This document shows, piece after piece, positions 1-9,233 of a stretch of 64,000 nucleotides of DNA. This DNA is from Panacagrimonas sp046594215 (lineage in GTDB: Bacteria > Pseudomonadota > Gammaproteobacteria > Nevskiales > Nevskiaceae). The notes beneath the pieces were generated by a model. The model did no database searches. It was not told the DNA's origin and was given only the letters and a program-made list of their open reading frames with translations. Every line of letters starts with the position of its first letter. Position 1 is the first letter of the stretch. A program made the position numbers and the translations under genes. The stretch is from positions 1 through 64,000 of the forward strand of contig JBKJPX010000112.1 in the NCBI GenBank assembly GCA_046594215.1, written 5' to 3'.

Positions 1-6
1 CGCGGC

Positions 7-1437
7 TCATGCGGACCAGGTCACCGGTTCAAGCGCTTTCTTGAGGAACGGGATCATCACGTCGGCCTGCGACCATCCCCATTGGAAGGCCTGGTCGAAG
101 TCCTCGGGAGACGGCAGCAGGTTCACCGGCGACAAGGTGGGTTCGAAGCGCATGAGCCAGTCGAAATACGGCCGCTGGCTGGGCAACTGCAGCTGCACGA
201 TCTGCGTGACCGGCCAGAGCCACAGGTGCTGCGGCTCGAACTGCGGGTGAAAACAGTCCAGCGCCAGGTAGAACGCGTTGCGCGTGCCGATGCGCCCGGA
301 TTCGACGCCCTCCCACGCGATGCGCGCCGGCACGTTCGCGGCGACGCCGCCGTCCATGAACAGCGCGACCTCGTGCTCGTCGCGCAGGCGCGCGAGGATC
401 TCGTCGGTCTGCGCGTCGCGCGAAGGCGGCTCGTACTGCAGCACCGCCGGGATCGCGGCGGAAAGGCCCACCGCGTCGGCCACCCGGATACCGCGCGTGG
501 CGGCGTCACGACCCAGAATCAGCGGACGAACCACGTTGGGGTTCACGAAGGTCCCGAGCATCAGCATGCGTTCGGCGAGCAGCTTTGAGAACGACAGGCG
601 ACTGCGTTCGCGGGACAGGAACACGCGCGCCGTCGCCGGCAGGTGATCGTAGACGCGCTTGCGCAGGCCGCCGACCACCGCCTCGTACGGAATCTCGAGG
701 TCGGACAGGCGCAGCGGCGTGCCGTCCGGGTGCTGCATGACCCTGTGCATCGCGCGCAGGTGCAGCCGCATGATCCCGGGCAGCGTGTGCGTGACGCCGA
801 TGTGCGGCCGTCCGAAGATGCTGCGCAGGCTCAGCGCCTTGGCCCAGGCCATCAGCGCCTCGATGTCGAGCTGGCGCGAGCGCGCCAGGAAAGCACCGAT
901 CAGCGCGCCGATGGACGCCCCCACCAGGTAGTCGGACGAGATGCCCTCGGCCCGCAGGCGCGCCGCGGCGCCGATGTACACGAAGCCCGCGCCGCCGCCG
1001 CCGCCGGCGATCGTCACCAGCGCCTTGCGACCGACCTCGGCGTCGAGCTCGGCCTCCGAGAAGTCGGCGCGGTGATGGGTGATCAGGCGCGGCCGCGCAT
1101 CGGCGAGCGCCGCGCTCAGCGGCGCCAGCACGGCGCCGCTGAGCGCGAGCCGTTCGCGCAGCGAGTCTTCCTTCGTCAACGGTCGGTACAACGCGCGCAG
1201 CACCAGTTCGCGAAACGGCTCGATGACGACCGGGTCGACCTCGATATCCGGACGCCTCCGCCCGCCCAGCGCGGCGCCCGGCGCGAACCGGTGCAACTTC
1301 GCGAACCCCAGGATGTAGCGCAATCGCCGGACGTCACGCTCCGGCATCGCGTCGGGGTGCGCCAGCCAAGCACGCACCAGCGACATTTCCATGCGCTGCA
1401 GTTTCAGCAGCGTCTTGTCCTTTGCCTGCAGACCCAT
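7..1437 (-). CDS. patatin-like phospholipase family protein
   Basis: A 476-residue serine lipid acyl hydrolase of the patatin family. A glycine-rich oxyanion-hole stretch (GGGGGAGF, about residues 145-152) precedes the nucleophile elbow GASIG with Ser175. The partner aspartate of the Ser-Asp dyad lies in MDGGVAANVP (Asp362). No signal peptide is visible, and the first ~130 residues form an N-terminal extension. The spacing of the dyad and the DGG motif are normal for the family. The substrate is not evident from the sequence. The gene is divergent from the LuxR-type regulator, with about 165 bp between the two starts. Confidence 0.9.
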   Translation of the reverse strand: MGLQAKDKTLLKLQRMEMSLVRAWLAHPDAMPERDVRRLRYILGFAKLHRFAPGAALGGRRRPDIEVDPVVIEPFRELVLRALYRPLTKEDSLRERLALSGAVLAPLSAALADARPRLITHHRADFSEAELDAEVGRKALVTIAGGGGGAGFVYIGAAARLRAEGISSDYLVGASIGALIGAFLARSRQLDIEALMAWAKALSLRSIFGRPHIGVTHTLPGIMRLHLRAMHRVMQHPDGTPLRLSDLEIPYEAVVGGLRKRVYDHLPATARVFLSRERSRLSFSKLLAERMLMLGTFVNPNVVRPLILGRDAATRGIRVADAVGLSAAIPAVLQYEPPSRDAQTDEILARLRDEHEVALFMDGGVAANVPARIAWEGVESGRIGTRNAFYLALDCFHPQFEPQHLWLWPVTQIVQLQLPSQRPYFDWLMRFEPTLSPVNLLPSPEDFDQAFQWGWSQADVMIPFLKKALEPVTWSA

Positions 1438-1602
1438 CGTCCCCCCGGACCGAGTTTGCGTTCAGCGGTTCATGCCGCGGAATTGTGATCCCCGACGATG
1501 CTACTGCGGTGGATGGGGGTCAATCAGGTGTCGCCCCGTTACACTGCGCGCTCGAAGAACCGGCCGCGCACCATGTCTGCGCCGACCACCGCGAGGAGGA
1601 CC

Positions 1603-2799
1603 ATGGCGACATCGGCGAAACCGCAGGCCTTGCCCGCGACGCCCTCGGGGACCGCGACGCTGACCGCCCTGCCGGCCTGGTCGCTGCTCGACCGGCTGCT
1701 GTCCGCGATCTACGAAGGACCGCTGGAGTCCCCACCCTGGCAGTCCGCCATGCAGCTTCTGCGCGACACGCTTGCGGCCGCGCACGTGACGCTGATGCTG
1801 CGCCCGCCCTCGCCCGACAGCGCTGGCGTGATGATCAACACGGGCGCCACCACGGTCGAGGCGGTGAAGTCCTACGAGACGCACTTCTTCGCCCTGGATC
1901 CCTTCGTGCGCCTGCAGGAGGGTGAAGTCGTCACCGCCGAGGAGCTCATCGGCAAGCAGTGGCTCGAAAGCCCGGTCTACCGCGATTACCTCAAGCCGCT
2001 CGACATCCGCCACCTGCTGGGCGCGGACATGTACACGCGCGACGGCATCGAGTGCCGCCTGCGCATCACGCGCGGCCACGACGCGCAGCCCTTCAGCGCG
2101 GCCGAGAAGGCGCTGTGCAGCACCCTGCTGCCGCACCTCAAGCGTTCCATCCAGCTTCACGCACGGCTCGACTCGCTCGAATGCGAACGCCAGCTCTTCG
2201 CCGGCACGATCAACCGGATGCTGCTGGGCATCATCAGCTTCACGCGGAACGGGCAGATCCTGGAGATGAACCAGGAGGCGAAGCGCATCCTGGGCGAGAA
2301 GGACGGCATCTGGCTCAGCGGCAGCACGCTCACGGCCGACAGCGTCCAGGAAGGCCGAGAACTGCAGCGCATGCTCAAGCAGGCCTTTTCCGAACAGGGC
2401 GCATCGGCAGAGGAAGGGCCGGGCGTGGTGCAGGCGCTCTCGATCACGCGACCCTCCGGACGCGCCAAGCTTGGCGTCCTGATCCGCGCGATCCCGCTGG
2501 GCCAGTGGTCCGAAAGCCGTCAGCGTCCGGGCACGGTGGTGTTCCTGCGAGATCCCGAGTCCAGTGGTGCGCAGCCTTCGCAGGAACTCGTGCGGCGACT
2601 GTTCGGCCTCACGCGCATGGAGGCGCAGCTCGCACTGCTGCTCACCGAAGGGCTCACGCTCGACGAGGCCGCAGAACAGATGAACGTGCGACGCAACACT
2701 GCACGCACGCACCTGCGCTCGATCTTCTCCAAGACCGGCGTGACCCGGCAGACGATGCTGGTGCGGCTGCTCTTGAACAGCGTGCTCTCGCTGGGCTAG
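1603..2799 (+). CDS. LuxR-type helix-turn-helix transcriptional regulator (PAS-like sensor domain)
   Basis: The open frame begins at 1498, but the ATG at 1603 has a strong ribosome site (GAGGAGG, 1593-1599) and gives 398 residues. The C-terminal ~65 residues are a GerE/LuxR HTH (LTRMEAQLALLL...NTARTHLRSIFSKTG). The N-terminal half is a GAF/PAS-like sensor region rather than a classical autoinducer-binding domain. Regulators of this layout control catabolic genes in many proteobacteria, so a link to the luxI-type gene 570 bp downstream is possible but unproven. Ligand unknown. Confidence 0.85.
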   Translation: MATSAKPQALPATPSGTATLTALPAWSLLDRLLSAIYEGPLESPPWQSAMQLLRDTLAAAHVTLMLRPPSPDSAGVMINTGATTVEAVKSYETHFFALDPFVRLQEGEVVTAEELIGKQWLESPVYRDYLKPLDIRHLLGADMYTRDGIECRLRITRGHDAQPFSAAEKALCSTLLPHLKRSIQLHARLDSLECERQLFAGTINRMLLGIISFTRNGQILEMNQEAKRILGEKDGIWLSGSTLTADSVQEGRELQRMLKQAFSEQGASAEEGPGVVQALSITRPSGRAKLGVLIRAIPLGQWSESRQRPGTVVFLRDPESSGAQPSQELVRRLFGLTRMEAQLALLLTEGLTLDEAAEQMNVRRNTARTHLRSIFSKTGVTRQTMLVRLLLNSVLSLG

Positions 2800-3369
2800 C
2801 GGTACGGCGTGCGGTCTGACCCTGCAAGGGCTGTACGCCTGCGCGGTGGTGTCGATTCCGCTCACCATGTTTGCGTCCGCTACATGGGCACTGCCGATGC
2901 ACGCCGCTCACGAGCTCGCGCCTCGGCTCGGCCAAGGACAAAAGCATCGTCGACGGCCGCAGCGATTCGACTCACCTGCGACGGCGGGCACGACGTGATC
3001 CTCGACCTGGACGTGTAGAACGAAGGGCCGCTGCCGGCGCCGCCGGGCTCACGCCGCGTGGATACCGGACGGGACGCACTGGGCCAAGGCGGCGACCCCG
3101 AAGATGAAAGGCGTCTCCAGTCCACGGCGCCGAATTTCCCTTCAGCCCTCTCCCGGAGATCGTCCCGCCCTAGGGCTCTGCGTACCTGCAATTCGCCAAT
3201 TCGCCGACTTGTTCAGCGTGGTCCCGCCCGCTCCCGGAACTGTCGGAATTATCCCAAAGTTGTAGAGATACATAAGAATAAACTACATTGTTAATGCTTG
3301 GTCTCAACATTGCGAGATGCAAGCAGCGGCGGTTGAGAACTTCAGGGGCTGGCGTCACGACCGGGGCAG
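2800..3369. other. intergenic region upstream of the AHL synthase
   Basis: About 570 bp with no convincing gene; the small open frames have no family signature. The last ~130 bp are noticeably AT-rich (3255-3300) in an otherwise GC-rich region, which fits the promoter of the downstream synthase gene. An imperfect dyad lies at 3238-3261. Confidence 0.5.
3238..3261. promoter_or_regulatory. imperfect 24-bp dyad upstream of luxI-type gene (possible lux-box-like operator)
   Basis: Eight of twelve base pairs are symmetric: AACT.T.GGA....TCC.A.AGTT. It lies about 110 bp before the start codon, next to the AT-rich putative promoter. It does not carry the canonical CTG/CAG half-sites of lux boxes, so the assignment rests on position and symmetry only. 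Confidence 0.25.
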
Positions 3370-4098
3370 GTGATGCGTCATCAGCAGGATTTGACGTCGG
3401 GTCAGGACCCGAAAGTCACGCGTGTGATCCGCGGCGCGCTCGACGAGCCGGGTTTCGCATCGCTGTATTCAGAGCGGATGTATCGCTTGCGGCACGACGT
3501 CTTCCACGAGCGCCTGCGCTGGGACGTGATGGTGAGCGAAGGCCTGGAATACGACCGTTTCGACGACGCCGACAGCACCTACATGGTGACCACGACGCCG
3601 GACGACGCGGTCCTCGGCGGCTGGCGGTTACGACCCACCACGACCGGCTACATGCTGCGCGACGTCTTCGGGCAGCTCCTGCACGGCCAGGCGGCACCGG
3701 CCGATCCGCACGTGTGGGAAATCAGCCGTTTCGCCATCGGCCAAGGGCCCCGCAAAAAACGCAGCGGCTGCATCTCCTTGAGCAACACCGCCCGGCTGCT
3801 GGTCGCCGACGCGGTCAACTTCGCGCAGCGGCGCGACATCACCCGCTACGTGCTGGTCACGAGCCTCGCACTGGAGCGGCTGCTGGCCAGTTCAGGACTG
3901 CGCCTCCACCGATTCGGGCCACCGGCCCGGATCGGGCGCGACATGGCCGTGGCCTGCTGGGTCGATATCGACGCGCACACCCAGCGGATCGCGCGATACG
4001 GCAAGGAGCCGAACCTGGCGAAGGAGCCGAACCTGGCGGTCACCAGCGGCGTGCAGGAACAAGGACGAGAGACGCCCGCGGCGGACGCCTCACCCTAG
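3370..4098 (+). CDS. acyl-homoserine-lactone synthase (LuxI family)
   Basis: A 242-residue protein that should make an N-acyl-homoserine lactone from S-adenosylmethionine and acyl-ACP or acyl-CoA. The LuxI invariants are visible in order: MYRLRHDVFHERLRW (Arg, Phe and Trp of the N-terminal motif), the Asp cluster in YDRFDDADSTY, GGWRLRPTT, and WEISRFAI (catalytic Glu and Arg). It is slightly longer than usual (190-230 residues). The start is either GTG 3370 or ATG 3373; an upstream GGGGCAGG lies very close to both. No classical LuxR receptor is adjacent; the only nearby regulator is the PAS-type LuxR protein at 1603. Confidence 0.9.
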   Translation: MMRHQQDLTSGQDPKVTRVIRGALDEPGFASLYSERMYRLRHDVFHERLRWDVMVSEGLEYDRFDDADSTYMVTTTPDDAVLGGWRLRPTTTGYMLRDVFGQLLHGQAAPADPHVWEISRFAIGQGPRKKRSGCISLSNTARLLVADAVNFAQRRDITRYVLVTSLALERLLASSGLRLHRFGPPARIGRDMAVACWVDIDAHTQRIARYGKEPNLAKEPNLAVTSGVQEQGRETPAADASP

Positions 4099-4120
4099 CC
4101 GGGCCGGCACCAACGAAAAA

Positions 4121-4146
4121 CGCGGACCGGGAAACCCCGATCCGCG
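4121..4146 (-). terminator. intrinsic terminator between luxI-type gene and cupin gene
   Basis: An 11-bp stem (CGCGGACCGGG with CCCCGATCCGCG, one G-T pair) with a short A-rich loop. On the minus strand it is followed by TTTTT (4116-4120), a good fit for terminating the cupin gene at 4192. It may also act weakly for the convergent synthase gene. Confidence 0.65.
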
Positions 4147-4191
4147 TCTCTTGCGTTCCGCCCTACGGCGCCGATGGCGCCGGCGAGCCGC

Positions 4192-4659
4192 TCAGGCCGC
4201 CTTCCTGACCTTGGCCTGCGATTCCATGAACGCCGCCCAGGCGCCCTGCACTTCCTTCCAGCCCACCACGGCGACCGGTTGGGCGTCCGGCGTGATGAAC
4301 ACCAGCGGGCCGAGGAAGCTCATGTAGAACTCGCTGTCGACCGGAAAATTCGTGAGGTCGTGGCGGGCACCGGCCGACTCGTAGCCGTAGCCCGGCGCCA
4401 TCGCGGTGTCGCCACCATTGTCCTTGCCGCCGCGCACGTCCATGCGGCCCTTGGTCAGCACGTATTCGCCTGGCCCCTGGTGGATGTGGGCGTTGAACGA
4501 GGACCCGGCGGGGCAATCGAAATAGGCCGTCCATGCGCCCATCTCGGGACCTACGTGCAGCAGCTTCCAGCGGATACCGCCCTTCGACAGGGCCTCCGGG
4601 AACGGCGCCCACGGCATCTTGTCGATCTGTGCGTACTCTTCGTTGACTTGGCTCTTCAT
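4192..4659 (-). CDS. cupin-domain protein (acetylacetone-cleaving/ChrR-type)
   Basis: A 155-residue single-domain cupin. The metal-binding motif HIHQGPGEYVLTKG gives His-X-His and a Glu, and a second conserved half follows (ESAGARHDL). The fold and length resemble small metal-dependent dioxygenases such as acetylacetone-cleaving or dihydroxyacetophenone dioxygenases, but the substrate is unknown. A purine-rich ribosome site (AGAAGGAGAT) lies just before the start at 4659. Convergent with the LuxI-type gene and separated from it by a terminator. Confidence 0.75.
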   Translation of the reverse strand: MKSQVNEEYAQIDKMPWAPFPEALSKGGIRWKLLHVGPEMGAWTAYFDCPAGSSFNAHIHQGPGEYVLTKGRMDVRGGKDNGGDTAMAPGYGYESAGARHDLTNFPVDSEFYMSFLGPLVFITPDAQPVAVVGWKEVQGAWAAFMESQAKVRKAA

Positions 4660-4773
4660 CTGGATCTCCTTCTCGTTCGCTCTAGTCTGGATTCGCGGCC
4701 CCGGCTTTGTTCGCAGGGCACCTTCGAACTAAATGCCTCGGCGCCTTCCGCGTCAATACGGGGCACCCATTAC

Positions 4774-6081
4774 CTACCCGTCCGGACCTGCCCCGAGCGC
4801 CGCTGGACGCGGCCCCCCGGTCGCCCAGTCGAGCAGTTCCACCGTGTGCACGACCGGCGCCGGAGCCTGGCCGCGTGAAAGCTGGGTCAGACAGCCGATG
4901 TTGCCCGTCGCGATCACCTGGGGCGACACCGCCGCCAGCGCCGCCTGCTTGCGTACGCGCAGGGGCTCGGCGAGCGCGGGCTGCAGGATGTTGTAGACGC
5001 CGGCCGAACCGCAGCAGAGATGGCTATCCGCGATGTCGCGCACTTCGAACCCGGCCTGGGCCAACAGCCGTCGCGGCGCCTCGCGCACACCCTGCCCGTG
5101 CTGCAGCGAACAGGCCGCGTGGTAGGCGACCACCAGGCCGGACCGATGAACGACCGCGGGAAGCTCGTGCGCCGCGAGCACTTCACTGACGTCACGGGCC
5201 AGGGACGAAACCTTCGCGGCGCGATGCGCGTACGCCGGTTCCCCGCGCAGCAGGAACCCGTAGTCCTTCAGGCTGGTGCCGCAACCCGAAGCCGTGACCA
5301 CGATGGCGTCGAGGCCGCCCTGCTCGATCACGCGACTCCAGGCGTCGACGTTGGCGCGCGCGAACGCAAGGCTCGCGGCCTCCTTGCCCAGGTGATGCAC
5401 GAGTGCGCCACAGCAGCCCTGCCCCTGCGCCGCGACGACCTCGATGCCCATGCGCGCGAAGAGCCGCGTGGCCGCCTGCTGGATGTTCGGCTGCAGCACG
5501 GGCTCGGCGCAGCCTTCCAGGAAGGCGATGCGGGCCTTCGCCGAGACCGGTGCGGGTGTCGCGTCCGCGCGCAGGCGCCCCTTGGGCGCACATGACAGTT
5601 CGAGCATCGCGCGCAGCGACCTGAAGACGCCGGCGTTCGGCAGCAGCCCCGCCAGCGGCGCGAACAGGCGACCCATCGCCAGTGCAACACGAAAGCGCGC
5701 CGGATACGGCAGCAGCCACGCGAGCAGGTTGCGCAGCAGGCGGTCGATCCAGGGCCGGTCGAAGCGCTGCTCGATCCAGGCGCGTGAATGATCGACCAGG
5801 TGCATGTAGTCCACACCCGAGGGGCACGTGGTCTTGCACGACAGGCAGGACAGGCAGCGGTCGATGTGCTTCACCGTCTCGGCTGTCGGCGTGCGCTGGT
5901 TTTCGAGCATGTCCTTCATGAGCATGATGCGTCCGCGCGGACCGTCGAGCTCGTCGCCCAGCAAGGCGTAGGTCGGACAGGTCGCGTTGCAGAAGCCGCA
6001 ATGCACGCAGGTGCGGATCGCCTTTTCGGAGGCGGCCACGTGCGGATCCTGCAGCTGCTCGGCAGTGAACCGCGTCTGCAT
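4774..6081 (-). CDS. glcF: glycolate oxidase iron-sulfur subunit GlcF
   Basis: 435 residues from ATG 6081; the frame is open far upstream, but that part lies inside glcE. Two 4Fe-4S motifs are near the N-terminus (CVHCGFCNATCP and CLSCLSCKTTCPSG). CCG-type cysteine-rich motifs follow in the C-terminal half (GQGCCGALVHHLG, HLCCGSAGVYN). It passes electrons from the flavin subunits GlcD and GlcE to the membrane quinone pool during oxidation of glycolate or another D-2-hydroxyacid. It starts 2 nt after the glcE stop and is the last gene of the operon. Confidence 0.93.
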   Translation of the reverse strand: MQTRFTAEQLQDPHVAASEKAIRTCVHCGFCNATCPTYALLGDELDGPRGRIMLMKDMLENQRTPTAETVKHIDRCLSCLSCKTTCPSGVDYMHLVDHSRAWIEQRFDRPWIDRLLRNLLAWLLPYPARFRVALAMGRLFAPLAGLLPNAGVFRSLRAMLELSCAPKGRLRADATPAPVSAKARIAFLEGCAEPVLQPNIQQAATRLFARMGIEVVAAQGQGCCGALVHHLGKEAASLAFARANVDAWSRVIEQGGLDAIVVTASGCGTSLKDYGFLLRGEPAYAHRAAKVSSLARDVSEVLAAHELPAVVHRSGLVVAYHAACSLQHGQGVREAPRRLLAQAGFEVRDIADSHLCCGSAGVYNILQPALAEPLRVRKQAALAAVSPQVIATGNIGCLTQLSRGQAPAPVVHTVELLDWATGGPRPAALGAGPDG

Positions 6082-6083
6082 GG

Positions 6084-7268
6084 CTAGGTGGATTCCTGCG
6101 GCGCGGACACCGGGTACGGTCCGTCGCCAAGGCGGCCCTGCGGATCGAACCCGAGTTTGATGCGCCGCGTCAGCGCGGCGATGCCGGCGGGTTGCGGCGG
6201 CGCGGTCGCCACGCTCTGTCGGACCGATGCAGGCGCGCGCAACAGCCAGGCGTGACCGCCGGCCTTCGACGCCTCGTCGCGCACCCGCACCGCCGCTGCA
6301 TCGCCATGCATGGCCAGCCACACAAGCGCGCCGCCCCAGTCGTACAGCGCGCTGCAGCGCGCTGATGTCGCGATCGCCGCGACCGTCGCCGCCGCCGCCG
6401 TCGCGGGCAGCGACAGGCGCCACAACACACGCCTCTCCACAGCGGCGAACGCGTCGACGTCGCGAACGCCTCGCCACAGTTCAGCCGACTCGTCCTGCTC
6501 GATCGCCCGTACTGCGGCGCGCGACTCGAACAGCGCGGTGACCTGTCGCAGGCGCTCTTCCACCGACGCGCGGAAACCCTCGAGCCGGATGGCAGCGCGT
6601 CCGTCGGGAAGAAAAGCGGCGCAGCTGATCTCCAGCGGGAGCGCAAGCGCATCGCGCAAGGCCGCCAGCGCGAGCGCCGCGTCCGGCTGGGCGAGCAACA
6701 GCGTGGCTTCGAAGGGCGGGCGCGGCAGCACGCGCAAGCTCAGGTCGGTCACGACGGCCAGCGTCCCCCACGAACCCACCATGAGCTTCGCCAGATCGTA
6801 GCCGGTGACGTTCTTGATCACGCGGCCGCCGGCGCGGAACACCTCGCCGCGACCCGACACCGCGTCGAAGCCCAGCACGTGGTCGCGCACGTTGCCGGCC
6901 GAGAGCCTGCGCGAACCGGCGAAGCCGGTTCCGAGGATCCCGCCGATCGTGGTCCGCGCGGGCCGCGAACCCAGCAGCGCGGCGTGGTCCGGCGGATCGA
7001 AGGCCAGCATCTGGCCGCGCTCCGCCAGTACGGCTTCGACCTCGTGGAGCGGCGTGCCGGCGCGCAGGCTGATCACGAGCTCCTCCGGTTCGTAGTTGGT
7101 GATGCCGGCGATCGCGGACAGGTCCAGTTCGCGCGTCGACGGCGCCGATGCGCTCACCGCGCGCCGTGTGCCGCCGCCGATCACGCGCAGCGGCGTGTCC
7201 GTATCACTCAGCAGCGCAGCTTGGATGTCGTCCGTGCTGCGCGGCCGGATGGCGACGGGCGCCGTCAT
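6084..7268 (-). CDS. glcE: glycolate oxidase FAD-binding subunit GlcE
   Basis: 394 residues from ATG 7268, which shares one base with the glcD stop codon (TGATG), a sign of translational coupling. It has a PCMH-type FAD domain with TTIGGILGTGFAGSRRLSAG, a degenerate version of the GlcD flavin loop, and GGRVIKNVTGYDLAKL, typical of GlcE. It forms the catalytic complex with GlcD and GlcF. Its length is normal for GlcE (about 350-400). Confidence 0.92.
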   Translation of the reverse strand: MTAPVAIRPRSTDDIQAALLSDTDTPLRVIGGGTRRAVSASAPSTRELDLSAIAGITNYEPEELVISLRAGTPLHEVEAVLAERGQMLAFDPPDHAALLGSRPARTTIGGILGTGFAGSRRLSAGNVRDHVLGFDAVSGRGEVFRAGGRVIKNVTGYDLAKLMVGSWGTLAVVTDLSLRVLPRPPFEATLLLAQPDAALALAALRDALALPLEISCAAFLPDGRAAIRLEGFRASVEERLRQVTALFESRAAVRAIEQDESAELWRGVRDVDAFAAVERRVLWRLSLPATAAAATVAAIATSARCSALYDWGGALVWLAMHGDAAAVRVRDEASKAGGHAWLLRAPASVRQSVATAPPQPAGIAALTRRIKLGFDPQGRLGDGPYPVSAPQEST

Positions 7269-8761
7269 CAGAAGCGCGGCAGTTCGGGATGCGCCACCCG
7301 GCCGGCATGCACGTGCACGCGGCCCAGCTCGGCGCAGCGATGCAGCTTCGGGAAGACCTTGCCCGGGTTGAGAAGGCCCTCGGGATCGAAGGCGCACTTC
7401 AGGCGCTGCTGCTGCGCAAGGTCGATCTCGCTGAACATCTCGGGCATCAGATCGCGCTTCTCCACGCCCACGCCGTGCTCGCCGGTCAGCACCCCGCCGA
7501 CCTCCACGCACAGCCGCAGGATCTCGGCGCCGAAGGCCTCGGCGCGTTCGAGCTGGCCCGGTTCGTTGGCGTTGTAGAGGATCAGCGGGTGCAGGTTCCC
7601 GTCGCCGGCGTGGAAGACATTGGCCACGCGCAGGTCGTGGCGCTGCGACATCTCGTTCATGCGCTGCAGCACGTAGGCCAGGCGCCCGCGCGGGATCGTA
7701 CCGTCCATGCAGTAGTAGTCCGGCGACAGCCGACCCACCGCGGGAAAAGCGGCCTTGCGGCCCGCCCAGAACCGCAAACGCTCGTCCTCGCTGTTCGACA
7801 GTCGGCAGAAGACCGCGCCGTTCTTCGTCGCGATGCCGGTCACCAGGCCCAGCACGTGGTCGCATTCGGCGTCGATGCCGTCGGCTTCCACGATCAGCAC
7901 GGCCTCGACGTCGAGCGGATAGCCGACGTGCAGAAATTCCTCGGCGGCCAGCGTCGCCAGCCGATCCATCATCTCCATCCCGGCGGGCACGATGCCGCCG
8001 CCGATGATGTCCGCCACGCACTGTCCCGCCGACTCGACGGTCGGAAATCCGAGCAGTGCGGCGCGCGCGTGCTGCGGTCGGGGCAGGATGCGCACGGTGA
8101 CCTCGGTGATGACGCCGAGCATGCCTTCGGAACCGTTGACGACACCCAGCAGGTCGTAGCCCGGCGCGTCCAGCGTCTTGCCGCCCAGGCGCAGGATCTC
8201 GCCGTCCATGGTGACCAGCTCGACGCCGAGCACATTGTTCGTCGTCAGACCGTACTTCAGGCAGTGCACACCGCCCGAGTTCTCCGCCACGTTGCCGCCG
8301 ATGGAGCACGCGATCTGGCTCGATGGATCGGGCGCGTAGTAGAACCCCTGCTTCTTCACCGCCTCGGTGATGCCCAGGTTGGTGACGCCGGGCTGTGCGA
8401 CCACCACGCGGTTGGCAAGATCGATATCGAGGATCCGGTTGAAGCGCGACAGGCCGAGGATCACGCCATCCGCGAGCGGCAGCGCGCCACCCGACAGCGA
8501 AGTGCCCGCCCCGCGCGCGACCACCTTCACGCCACGCTCCTTGCAGAACTTCAGGATCTCGGCGACCTGCCGGGTCGTGCGCGGTAGCGCGACCGCCAGC
8601 GGCAGCTGCCGATAGGCCGTGAGCCCGTCGCTCTCGTAGGCGACCAGCGACTCGTCGTCGCCGATCACGCCGTCGTTGTCGAGGATGCGCCGCAGGCCCG
8701 CGACGATCTGCCCCTTGGCCGCGAGCACCGACGGGTCGGGCACGGGCATGCGCAGGCTCAT
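7268..8761 (-). CDS. glcD: glycolate oxidase subunit GlcD (FAD-linked oxidase)
   Basis: 497 residues, the expected size. The FAD PCMH loop is RGAGTSLSGGALP, followed by CSIGGNVAENSGG, and the C-terminal FAD oxidase domain ends with GEHGVGVEKRDLM, a signature of GlcD and D-lactate dehydrogenases. It oxidises glycolate, and possibly other 2-hydroxyacids, to the keto acid. It is coupled to glcE and lies 46 nt after the Imm63-like gene. Placement at the end of an operon with VOC, SDR and NTF2-like genes leaves room for a catabolic hydroxyacid substrate other than glycolate. Confidence 0.94.
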   Translation of the reverse strand: MSLRMPVPDPSVLAAKGQIVAGLRRILDNDGVIGDDESLVAYESDGLTAYRQLPLAVALPRTTRQVAEILKFCKERGVKVVARGAGTSLSGGALPLADGVILGLSRFNRILDIDLANRVVVAQPGVTNLGITEAVKKQGFYYAPDPSSQIACSIGGNVAENSGGVHCLKYGLTTNNVLGVELVTMDGEILRLGGKTLDAPGYDLLGVVNGSEGMLGVITEVTVRILPRPQHARAALLGFPTVESAGQCVADIIGGGIVPAGMEMMDRLATLAAEEFLHVGYPLDVEAVLIVEADGIDAECDHVLGLVTGIATKNGAVFCRLSNSEDERLRFWAGRKAAFPAVGRLSPDYYCMDGTIPRGRLAYVLQRMNEMSQRHDLRVANVFHAGDGNLHPLILYNANEPGQLERAEAFGAEILRLCVEVGGVLTGEHGVGVEKRDLMPEMFSEIDLAQQQRLKCAFDPEGLLNPGKVFPKLHRCAELGRVHVHAGRVAHPELPRF

Positions 8762-8807
8762 CGGCCGCCCGCTCCGTGCTCAGTCGCCGAAGTCGGCGCC
8801 CGCCGGA

Positions 8808-9215
8808 TCAAGACACGGGATCGAGGTAGGGCTTCCCCAGCAGCACCTGGTCGAGCTGCTTCGATTGGCGCGTTCCCCATTCGGCGCGCGCCTTGCCCAT
8901 CATCTCGATGCGCTTGGAGAAGACCTGGCGTCGCGTGTCCTGGCCGGCGATGCGATGGCCCGACTCGTACTCGCTGGCCAGGCCGCTGACGACGTCCTCG
9001 ACCATCCAGTACAGCATCTCCTGGAAATCGTGCGTGCTGCGACGCTCGCGTTCCTGGCCGTGGTCGCTGACGACATAGCTGAGCTTCCAGCCGTCGACGA
9101 TCTCGATATGCGCCGACCCGTCGTCGCGTGATTGCGTCTGCAGCATGTGCTGAACGCCGAACTTGCTGCACTGGGCGTCGAACTCCGACTGCAGGCGCTC
9201 CATGAAGGATGACAT
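8808..9215 (-). CDS. Imm63-like family protein
   Basis: 135 residues. The central part (SYVVSDHGQERERRSTHDFQ, then LYWMVEDVVSGLASEYE, GQDTRRQVFSKRIEMMG) matches my recollection of the Imm63 family of small alpha/beta proteins, first named as polymorphic-toxin immunity proteins. No toxin gene is nearby. Here it lies inside a metabolic operon, 18 nt downstream of a VOC gene and 46 nt upstream of glcD. Its function in this setting is unknown and the immunity label may be misleading. Confidence 0.6.
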   Translation of the reverse strand: MSSFMERLQSEFDAQCSKFGVQHMLQTQSRDDGSAHIEIVDGWKLSYVVSDHGQERERRSTHDFQEMLYWMVEDVVSGLASEYESGHRIAGQDTRRQVFSKRIEMMGKARAEWGTRQSKQLDQVLLGKPYLDPVS

Positions 9216-9233
9216 CGATAGTGCCCTCTTGAC

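Noticed and set aside
6082..6477. Upstream extension of the glcF frame to 6477
   Set aside because: The extra residues are Arg/Gly/Ala rich and lie inside glcE; family alignment starts at ATG 6081.
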